Shown in pieces: positions 11,592-22,415 of a DNA stretch of 64,000 nt; within the stretch, counting starts at the first letter, position 1, and each line of letters begins with the position of its first letter. The position numbers were made by a program, and so were the translations under genes. Source of the stretch: Macquaria australasica (taxonomy: Eukaryota; Chordata; Actinopteri; Centrarchiformes; Percichthyidae); assembly GCA_005408345.1 (NCBI GenBank), contig SEMN01000017.1, forward strand, positions 1,798,001 through 1,862,000. Direction: 5' to 3'. The notes under the pieces are model-generated. The model was not told the DNA's origin. It made no database searches and worked only from the letters and a program-made list of their open reading frames with translations.

Positions 11592-14205
11592 GGCCACCAG
11601 GAGACAGAAAATATCAAACTACACAGCCACCTCAGCATCTCCTGCATACTGCATACAGTTGAGAGGGCTAAAGTGTTAGCAAACAGTTACTTACTTTCAC
11701 CTCCAGCAGGCATGAGCATTCATATGTGGGATTGTGTTTCTGTCCACCTGACAAATGTCAGTCCAGTATCCACTCTCCTTTTTAGTTTGCTCTCCACAAA
11801 CCCCTGAGAAAAATATCTGCGTTTTTAGCATCAAGATGTTTGACTGTCTCCACTAGCTAGTTGCTAACTTTGTCTGTTTTTCCATTTGGTGCTGAGGAGG
11901 TAACATACACTGATTTGTCAGAGCTGGTTTTCTGGATACAGATGCCTATAGTATGGAAGAGAGCAGCTCAGATTCAACTTCAACCAAATAGCAAATATTT
12001 GGGCTGTAAAACCAAAACAAATGAGCTAAAAGAGACTAAAATGCGCTGTAGAGCTGCAGAGTTGGGTGGTAATACTTCACTAACAGCTCCTTTCACTTAA
12101 TAGGGCCATTTGATTTAATGTTATTATTAATACAGGTTTGTATTTCTGTTTCATAAGGACAAATATGTTTAATGTCTGAGTTTAGTACAGGTACTCTCTG
12201 CAGTTTTTCAATTTACTGGTCAGTGGTCATCCTTAAGCATATATTATTAAACACTTATGTTTCTGTTGGCATCGGCTGAGTCTTTCATTTCATCTCTGAA
12301 GTCAGGGAAAGATTGAAGTAATTTTGTCACACCCAAATACAATGCATGGTGAAGAAACCACATAACATATTAGTATACCAGCAGGCCCCCAATTCAATAC
12401 GTTGACAAGCCCCTGATTGTTATTTTAATCTTTATTTTAATGCTTATTTTGTAAAAGTGAGAGTGCAGTATGGAATAATACTGTCAGTCAGTCTCAGCAC
12501 AATTTGATATAGAATTGCTGGATGGCTGCATACCTATAGGTCATGTTGAAAACTGCAATATACTTTTTTTCTTCTAATTAAACCCCAAACCTTTACACAG
12601 TTTCTGACCCACAGAGGAGTCCTGTGGGGCAGGAGAACAGAGGAGAAATAATCGCTCTAATTGCAAATGGCCAATTAAGAGCCAATTGCTGAATGAATCT
12701 GGACGCTGAATGGCAAAGTGTTCTCTTGTGTACTGTACGCTGGGCTAATGCCTCACCATCTACTTGGGGTATAGCGAAGGTGAAACATATCATTAAGTCA
12801 ATGACACCATTATCACTGGTGTGTTTTAGAATGACATCATAGTCCAAAAGATCCCAAAATATCTCAAACTTTTCTCTAATCTACAGTGACTCAAATTGAC
12901 CTCGAAATGAACAAAATGATGTGACTTTGAGAGCAAAGCATTTTTGTGCGTGTGAATCCAGGTGTTTAAATGTGGACATCAGAGGCTTTCATCACTCTCA
13001 AAGTTGTTCCTGTAATATTTGCAACACCCTTGTGCAGATGGATGAGACCTCCGCCTGGGCAGGCAGCAAGAGTAATTCTTAACTAAAATTAGACAAAGGA
13101 GAAGAGGACAGGATAAAAATAGGCACATCTTTTTTTTTTTTCAAGTAGAGCTATTTCTGTCTCATTTCCTCATACAAATCCTGACAAGTCATTATTTGAA
13201 GCCATTATTTCTTCTTGTTTTGGCAGCTGGGTCGTTGGCATCGTTATTCAAAGTATCATCCAAGATTCATCTTCTCATCAGCTCAGGCACTTGAACATTT
13301 TTCACTTCTTTTCTACATTTTCTCCAGGGGCATGTTTATATATGCTGTAGTTATGCTGAGATCACTGTAGTTAAAGGTTGAAACCATGAATTAGATTTTA
13401 TAATTTTTCAATGATTTTTAAAATGTGACCTTACATGGTACATTAGCTGTTTTTGTGTTCTTATGTTTAACATTTTCTCAAGAGGAGTCTCGGTGGCTCA
13501 GGGTGCTAATGCTGCCATTATTTATTCGCAACTGTTTGGCTTTCAGAAGCAGCCGGAGGGCTACAGCAGCTTCCTCAGCTCACTTTCCTATCTCACTTCA
13601 TTGAGAATGTCAGACATACAAGATGTAACATATTGATAACCCTTTAATTACTGATTCCCTGACACATTCTCTTTTTAACCTCATTTTGTTCAGAGAGGGT
13701 TGACTGAGCAGACGTGTATCCTGCTGGTGTATCTCACCTTTCTAACCTCTATGCCAACTGCTATTTACCAAACAAGTTGGTTAAAAGCTATGATGACACG
13801 TCTGCATATTGCACTCCAAGTGGAGAAAACATTAGGAGAGTCAATAGAAGATTCTCAGGAGTTTATCACATGCAATAATAAGGAATAATCCCTTGCTAGG
13901 CTGGAAAAGAGTCCTCTTATTTCACATTTCATCTCAGCTACAACGTTTTAAGATTCAAAGTGCTACATGTTTAGTTTAGATTCTTGTGTTGGGATATATG
14001 ATCATATATTTGTGAAAAGCAGTCTGTCTGCATTTTTAACAATGATGATGCCTAATTGATAAACAGAAGCATAATGGTTTTCCATAGATTTGTTGCAGTT
14101 CATACAGTTTGAGTCTCAGCAGGTGGCGCTCTTTGACTTTGTTTAGGCATGCTAGCAGCTCTTGGGATGGCAATGTCGGTCTGTCAGTCGGTCGGTCTAC
14201 GACTT

Positions 14206-14580
14206 TGGTCCTGACTGAAATATTTCAACAACTATCAGTTGGATTTGTACAGACATTCATGGTCCTCAGATGATAAATCCTGATGACTTTGGTGATCCCT
14301 TGACTTTTCCTCTAGCGCCACCAGAGTCAGTATCTCAACATATACTCGATTAATTGGCACAACATTTTTTGCAGACATTTATGGTCCTCAGACGATTAAT
14401 CTTTTTGACTTTCATGATCCTCTGACATTTCCTCTAACACCACCATGAGGGTGACATTTGTGGTTTTTGGTGAAATCGCAGCAACAACTATTACAGACAT
14501 TTGTGTCCACCTCAGGATGAATTACAATCACGTTTGTGATCCATTCACTTTTTACCTAACGCCACCATCTGGTCAAAATT
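14206..14580 (+). repeat. Degenerate tandem array of a teleost interspersed repeat (three units)
   Basis: Three related units start near 14206, 14330 and 14477. Each contains a word like CAGACATT(C/T)ATGGTCCTCAG followed by a GATGACTTTGGTGATCC-type word and CCTCTAGCGCCACCA or a close variant. This is a familiar fish repeat consensus. The units have diverged considerably and no open frame is kept. Confidence 0.6.
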
Positions 14581-14633
14581 ACATCTAAGTACAGCCTCAC
14601 AGAGCCACTAGCATGGCTGGCTGTAGAGTCTTA

Positions 14634-15205
14634 AGCTGTGTCTCAAATCGCGTACTCCCATTAGTACACTTACATGCAGTATACTGTGTACACTATGTAC
14701 TGACTTGTGTAGTGCGTTAATTTTGACAGCGTGGTGTTGTCTCAAATCGAATACTGCTGTTGTGCGCTTATCGGAAATGACGATCGCAACCTTTGACTGC
14801 GTCTTCTTCTTCTTTTTAATGACAGATTGCAACCGTGTGGAGCATTATCGCCAACATTTACCGTGATTGCCGCACGCCGAAATATCTGCCAGCACGTCTG
14901 CTCACTTGACTTCAATTCAATTATATTAAAAATGAATGAAAAATTAACGTGCTTTTACTTTTAGCCATAACAATCACAACCGTGGCCGCCATTTTCATAC
15001 GTTGGTGGTCTTGCCCTTCCGTTACGTGGCCAAGATGGCGACCGTTGAGGGTGAGAAGTGTGCAGCGTTCCATACTCAACTTTCTGGCCGTTTTGTGTAC
15101 ACCATCTGGGTACTTATAGTACACTGCATTTTGCCATACTTACCAGTGTGAACACACTTGTGCACTCAAAATACTAAATTTGAGTACGCGATTTGGGACA
15201 CAGCA
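14634..15205. mobile_element. 572-bp MITE with TTA target-site duplication
   Basis: The left terminus GCTGTGTCTCAAATCGCGTA and the right terminus, whose reverse complement is GCTGTGTCCCAAATCGCGTA, match at 19 of 20 positions. The element is bounded by TTA at 14631-14633 and TTA at 15206-15208. A 3-bp TWA-type duplication and short inverted ends fit the PIF/Harbinger superfamily. A second internal GTCTCAAATCGAATACT at about 14740 suggests internal duplication. No transposase is encoded. Confidence 0.75.
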
Positions 15206-18200
15206 TTAGTCTTGTAACTGCCTTATCATACCAAGTCCTTATGAAGACTTGTGTGCTCAAATCTGTAAATGTAAAAGCTTTCATGCACTGGTTAGAGGTT
15301 AAAGATTCTACCTGAAAAAAAAATCATTGCTACTTTATCTACATTTCTGGAGGCAATGTAATAATCTATTAATTCCCTGAGGGACTAAACCATTTGTGTA
15401 GATTGTCTTGAGCAAATTATTTCATGGTAATAAGTGGTGTTAGAAATATTTAGTGTGCTCTGTCCACTGTGCCACCATGTAGCATGACAAGTTTCGATAC
15501 CTGACAGTTTCCATTTTTAGCAGTGAGAGAGAAGGTGTCATCATGACCCCAGCTCCATGTTGCTGCAGCCTGCCTGGGGGGTGCAGCTGGCAGGCAGAGA
15601 TTGGACTCAGCTGGCAATGCTGGAGACTCTTCGGATGGGAGGTTGGGTTGGGGGAGCGGATGCGTGAGACACCAGAGCCAAGGCGGCTGTGTTTTCCAGC
15701 GCCAGAGGCCAGGGCTGCCCCTCAGCTCTGTCTGCCTGTGTGAGACTGCTTGTGCTCTTGTTTCTCTATACTTATGAGGACCATTGCCTCAAAACAATAC
15801 AGTACAAGGACGAGGAAGCTGCTCTGCAAGTGGTAACAATGTGCTTGTCCTCACTTGTTTAAAGACTTGAAGTTAGTTTAAAATTTAGGAAATTAAAATT
15901 TAGTTTAGATTTAGGGTCAAGGTTAAATGTTGGGTTAATGGTGGTGAAGGTCACAGTTACAGCTAGGGTTTAAGGAATAAAAACACTCTAGGAGTATACG
16001 TGTGTGAGCGGTTGGGTGGTAACATAATAATGAAATATACTAAATTCAGTGTTTTTTATTATATTAAGTTGTGTGAAATGTGATATGGACTTTTTATTCC
16101 CATTTTAATATTGGCAGACTGTTTTGTATTTGAAAAATCAATGATAATAAAAATAGGTTTCATTTTGCTTACTGTATTATACAGCATCCTGAAGATGGAT
16201 AGTCATAAAAATAGAGGATTAAAAGTCAAAGCAAGACATCAGAAGGTGATTTAAGGGGTGGCAGGTGCTCTGTGTCTTTATGAAATATGGCACAGAGTAA
16301 ACTTTGTGTTTGTATGCAAATGAAGACCTTACAGATCAAATTTTAATATCAGGGAGGTAGTAATCTAAAATATCCGATGGATCTCACGATTGGACAGATT
16401 GTTCCAGGCTCTCTTTGTTCCCACTGTGCACAGGAACACACCAGGGGGCCTTTACCTGTTACTACTTACTGTGAGATGCTGAGGGAACATTAATAATTTG
16501 TGGCTGAAATAATTGTCCTGAATTTTGTTGTTTTATGATTGTATCTAATCTGTTTTTTAGGCCATTTATACAGCAAAGAACTCTCAGTGTACAAAAAAAA
16601 CAAAACAGATTTATTGTTTTCTGTGTGTCTGTGTCTGTTGACATTTGTATGTGTGTGTTCACAATGGCAACTAGCAGATGCACCATAAGGAGGTTTCTGG
16701 AGGCTGGAGGGCAGCTGTAGGACTGAGTCCACTGAGCCAAGAGAAGACGTCTCTCGGTCTGTGTGTCAGACACGACTAGCTGAGGAACCACAGAGTCATT
16801 GAAAGCTTAAGGGAGGAATAACAGCATAATTCATCTGCAAAAACGCAGTAACCGACTACAGAAAATAAAAAAATATGTGGGTTTTGCAGCTTTGAACTCA
16901 CTATTGTATTTTCTATGTGCCCACAGGTCATGTAGTGTAGTAATAAAGCTGCATTTGATCACTAAAGACTCAAAGCAAACTCATAACAACAGAGCCTTGA
17001 CAAGACTCCAGTCTTGGTCTGGTCCTAACCCTTCTGAGAAAAATATCTGGGTCTCCACTCTCTTCAATAGCCATTAATTAACATTGTCTCCATGTTATAG
17101 CGTATTGTCAGTTTCTCTGAGCTTGGTGAGGTTGATGAGAGTTGAAGGTGGTCAACCATAAAGACAAGTCAACCAAAACTATGGTCTGAAAGCAGCACAT
17201 AGTAGCAGTTCAGTGTTGATTCTCAGTGAGATCAGCAGCACTGACAATCATCTCACATTACAGGGAGTAATCTGATTCTGTGGTGCTTGTTACGTTAATG
17301 GCCCTGAAAAGTACTTCTCTATAACATTAGATATTTATTGATAAAAAAGCTAAAAAAAAATTAAAAAAATAAATAAATAAAAACTTGCCAAAGTTAAAGT
17401 TCAGACAAAACCATCCTTAGTTATTATTTATGAAGAGTTAAAACAGCTAATCTGCTTCATCAGGACTGTGTGAGTGTGGTTTGGTCTGAAGTGATTGACA
17501 GTGGTCTATTGCTAAACTCTGATTGGTGCATGGAAATATGTGATATCCCCTTTTTTTTTAACTAAGTCCTGCCCACTTCAATCTTGTGAGAGTAGCCAGG
17601 ACAAAGACACTAAAGCAAGTGAAATAACCAAACTTTAAAATGTTGCATTCATGTAGGATCCCACTGCTTGTACTAAGAAACTGAATGAGAAAGTAGGACC
17701 TTCAAAAGTATCACTATATGGAGCTTTAAAGTATATATCATTGAATTATGATGGTCAGTGTGATTGGAGCATCTCGTTATGAAGTATTGTCATTACATTT
17801 TGCTGTTAGCAATCATCCCGCCTCGTCCACCTCCGCTTGGTAATTTCCCAGAATGACTGAATGACTAACAGTTACAAAAGGGGATGTGAACTTGTTGCTT
17901 TCTATCAGAAATGCTGCAATGCTGGGTCTAGTAATGAAGGAAGAAATGCACATCAGCATTGACACCGTGAGTGTTTTTTATTATTTACTTTTGCCTTAAA
18001 GTTTCTATTCTGTAGCCACAGTTGACCAAGTATTGAATCTCCCCCAAGAGCTTTCTCTCAGCTTTTCTTATGACTTCATAAAGTAAGAAAATACCGTGAA
18101 GAATGGGAGGTAGGGCACTCAGCCACATCTCTATCGTATGTTCCTCATATTTACTATAATAGGCCTCTGTTGGTCATTAACCCCAGGTAATCAGCTGTAC

Positions 18201-21200
18201 CATCCCAGCTGAAAATCCGCCTGCTTACTGCAAACTATTTTCCAGTTGAAATGTCTTAGTTTGGCTGTAATGGGCTCCTCCTCATTTTATGGCCTCTTAT
18301 GTTCTTCAGCACATTGCCCTTTTCACACGCAATTACCTCCTCAGCTCTACTTCAGGTTCATTAGCAGGACTTGCAGGCTTATCCTTCCCTCAAAGCAGAG
18401 GCTTCAAGGGATATGACAAGTTCCTCTGCTTCTGGAAGAGGATCGTTTAGCTCATCTAAAACTGTACAACTGTAAAGCCCTTGAATTTCAAAATGAGAAG
18501 TTAAGGTGAGCTGAATTGAGCATATTTTTATTTATGGTAGATCTGTGTGGCAATAGAAAGGATCACTGAGGGAAGAAAAATGCGAGTTTGAAGTTATATC
18601 AACTTATAGTTTCATCACTTTGGCTACTGACACTGTATTGTAGTAGCACTAAAGATTTCTGCTGCTGATTCCTCCATATTTACTTTAAAGTAAAGAGTAT
18701 TGTCCATCAATGATGAGCTTAAAGACTGCGGTTAGAGGAAGGCTGTTAGAAAGAGCAAAAGCGGTTTGATCCCCACAACCATGCAATTATCTTTTCCTCT
18801 GTCCTCTGTCCTCTGCCTCATTGTATGTTTCTGTGGATAAAAGAGGGACAGCTGCTTATTGTTAAATGTAAGCCCATGTAGTAGAGGCCCAGCTGCATTG
18901 CCTTGGAAAAATTTAAAGCTAGATAACCTTCAGAGCAGGGCATAAAACTCACAGTCAGCAAATAGCTCCAGCCAGTCATTATAGTCACATTGCAAGTAAA
19001 TTGTATTGTTATGGTGTCCGAGTCTCAGGTACCCTTGGACATCTGCACTATGGGGTTTAAGAAAAAAATGTAATAATAAGTTGTATTTTGTATCATTATG
19101 AGAAAATCTCCAGGTGCTGCAGGAAATGTTTTAATTAAAAGTGAATGAAACAGTAAATTGAACATCAAATGCAGAATTGCCAGCAGTCACATGGTACTCT
19201 TTGAAGAAATCTTTTCAATGTGCAGAGAGTTTGAAGTGGTCAGGTGGTTCACATTTGGAGCTTTGTCCTGGGGGTTTGGATGTGAATGGTTGGTTGTTTT
19301 TGAAGTTCCTAGAAGTAAAGCAAGACATTTTGATGGATGAACCAGAAAGTCAAAACAAATACCCCCCAGAATTTTCTTCCTGGTAGTGTAAAGGACTGGA
19401 TGATTTCAACTACGTCTCCTTTTTTTGCCCTTTCAGACAATCACAAAGTCCCCAAAACTGCAACTGCTTTATCTATAATCACAGAGACACAGGAAAGCAG
19501 AGTATAGAGTGGACTAAAATACACCAGTCGCTCACATCTGGATGAATAATAAAGACAACAGACTGCTTACTTCATGTGGAGACGAGAATAGCTTTGTGAT
19601 GCAACATCACAGGAGAGGACTTAAGAAAAGCTAACCGTGCATTACACTTAGCTGCAATTCAGAGTGGGATGAAATATTTAGCAGCACAACTCTTTGGGTT
19701 TCTCGTTGTCTTTTAGTTGAGTTATGTATCATGTTGGTGTTCATCATTGTCAGACAGCTGATATTAACAAATTCTTTTAATTTTGGTTTACTGTACAATC
19801 TGTCCTTCCTGATATGGCTGCTTATTTATGATTTCCCTCTTAGAGCATAAGAAAACACCCATATCTGATGTAATCGAGTCATCTCTCTCTGTCTGTGTGT
19901 GTATGTGTGTGTGTTTCTCCATATAGCCCCGTGGTAAATCTGATAAAGCAAAGTTATGTTATCCTCATTCAGTCTCTTCATTCACTATTCTTGCTGTCTG
20001 GCGCAGCTTCATAAAAAAAAATTTCTGTCACAGAAGACTCCTCCAAAGGGATTTATGTAAGTTGCCGTGTCTGGAGTATAGTCTCAGTTTGGATCCCATC
20101 TGATTAAATATGAACACATATTTTATTTTACTTGAAACTGCATTCTCTTATCTGTGTCACTTGATTTCAACGGGAACCAAAGGAAGAAGCACCACTGGCA
20201 ACAATTTAAGAAGTGAAACCGTTAAATAAATCTTTTTTTTTTTTTTTAGTCTTTGTGTTTGTAAGGTGCTGTTTTATCCAATACAAATGTGCCCTCTAGT
20301 GGAAGAGATTCAGACCCCTACATCTCCACATTGCTGAGTTTTTTAAATAACAATCGATAACAATAATACTGATAATAATAATAATATATAAACTGAATTG
20401 CTCAAGTTGCTTTTCCAACCAAAATTATGTAAATCTTAAAATTAGTGGCATTTTGAACAAAATACAAAGGAAAGACATGATTTTAGTTCAGTGTTTGTAG
20501 TTATTCTGTGATATACTGTACAGTTAGTCCATAAGTGTGAGGACAGTGATGTGTTTTTCATTGTTTTGGCTCTATTCAGTAACTTTAAGGGTTGGTAAAG
20601 TAATTTTAAGGCAGTCTGGGGTGTGGACAGTGTATGGACTCATTAGCCCTTTTACCTTTTTATTTATTTTGAGTTTATATAAAAAGGGCAGCACTTTTAC
20701 AATGTTCATTGGATGTATATGTAAAAAATTAAAATTGGCACTTACATGTAACCTCATAGTTACTGTTCTGTAGTTTACTGTTTAGGGCAGACGGCAGGCA
20801 AACAGTTTCTACAAAGATACATTTTAGTTTTCAATTCTGTTATTATCTCTCACACAGACTCACACACGTGTTCACACAGACTGGGTTAATGAATCTGCCC
20901 TACTGTTCTGTTCCTGTGTTGCTGTCTAATAAAAGGCCTAATTAATGTATTTAACCTTTAGTTATCAGGCAGACAACCCTACCAAACACAAATCCCAGTC
21001 CCAGACCCATGCTCAGTGTTATCCACTCTGCCACTTCATGAATTTATGACCTGTGGGATTCAGTTGTTTTGCTGTAAAGATCCATTTTGACCTTGTTTAA
21101 AAAGTACAATAATTACTGTTTTTAGTAAGTATCATCTTAAGATTACTACTTCAATACTTTAAAAGCTATGTTTTCTGTGAATGAGACATAGAATTAAGTC

Positions 21201-21540
21201 TCTTGGATCTCTGGACTGCCCTGCTGTAACTAGCTGTGTCTCTATTGTGGCCAAATGCCAGATTTCAGTTATAACAAGACAAACAAGTCATATCCAGGAG
21301 GAAGTTTTTTAATCATTGCACAATGCATTATTTTTATAACACATTATATGCTTACAAAAATATGTATTTTCCAGAAAACCTTTACTGCAAAAAAAGTAAA
21401 AATTCCAGATGAGACATTTCTACAGGATTTGTACAACCTGCTAAAGAATGTGATCAGCAGCATGATAATATTAGGAATGTATAGCATAACTTTTTTTATG
21501 TTTTATAACATTTTTATCTAAAGTTGCTCAGTTGCTAAGT

Positions 21541-21607
21541 ATTGGGATCGGCTCCAGCCCCTGGCGACCCTCTAAGGATAAGCGGTTATAGATAATGGAT
21601 GGATGGA
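21541..21607 (+). repeat. Short retroelement tail ending in ATGGATGGATGG
   Basis: The words ATCGGCTCCAGCCCC, GGATAAGCGGTTATAGATAA and a terminal GATGGATGGATAA mark the 3' tail of a common fish LINE/SINE family, in the sense opposite to the fragment at 5086-5226. Only the tail is present. Confidence 0.6.
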
Positions 21608-21689
21608 TAATCAGTATTTTTATATTAACAATTGAACACATGACTACTGGGGTTGTTGTTCATAGTGACGAGCCCACAGAGAATTATCA

Positions 21690-22100
21690 CCGGACTCTGC
21701 AGTTCCCCGCAGCTCTACAGTGCATTAAAATGTCTTTTAGCTTATGGTTTTGGTTATACAACCCTCAACATTACTGTTTTGGCTCTCTCTCGCCGCTCTC
21801 ATAGCATTGTTTGCGGTTGCACCAGGCAGATAAAGTTAGCAACTATCTGGTGAACATAGTGGAGCATTTAGCAGCTAAAGAGCCAGATATTTCCCTCAGA
21901 GGTTGGTAGAGACCAAAAACAGAGCTACAAGGAGAGTAAATATTGGACAGAAAAATGGGCAGAATCCCAACTCCAAATGAATGCTAAAGTTGCTCTGTTA
22001 CAACTTTGGATCAACTTTATAAGGCCTTGATATGTCAATGTTGTGTTCACAGCTTGTTTCTGCTGCCCCCAGGTGGCCAAAAAAAAACAACAACAGGTAA
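21690..22100. repeat. Probable interspersed repeat, related to 11570-12100
   Basis: The segment ends in TGCCCCCAGGTGGCCAAAAA, and a counterpart TTTTGGCCACCAGGAGACAG occurs in the opposite sense at 11589. Both are followed or preceded by similar non-coding text (AGTTGCTAAC or GTTAGCAACT words, TTTAGCAGC or GCTAAATG words). Boundaries are uncertain. Confidence 0.35.
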
Positions 22101-22415
22101 TTCAGGTTTAAGAAGAGTTATAGCTACTGCATAGGTCAAAATATTCAATTTCAGATCTTCCACATATGTATGGATTCCTGTCGGACAGCTTAACAATGAA
22201 CTGCCACTCAGGGTTCAGGTTGATACATTTGATACATTGTTAGTATAAAAATATTGATTATAGCTGCTTGTTAAATATTACATGTTAGCCATTATATGAG
22301 CAAATAGACTGGTGACAACAACAACACATCTTACTTAAGGATGCTTTGACAGGTCACATGGCTGCTAATCTGCTCATTTACCGTCATTGGCATCAAACAA
22401 GTGAGCTGTTGTTGT

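Larger units (their letters stand above)
1..22415. other. Gene-poor, repeat-rich intergenic interval
   Basis: I find no coding exon that I can support in these 22 kb. Open frames are short, AT-rich and lack recognisable domains, and none shows an exon flanked by good splice signals with family similarity. Beyond the repeats listed separately, the interval is ordinary AT-rich intergenic DNA with several low-repeat blocks (about 340-480, 3890-4130, 12600-12850 and 18160-18460) that could be conserved regulatory elements. A distant gene's intron cannot be excluded. Confidence 0.6.
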
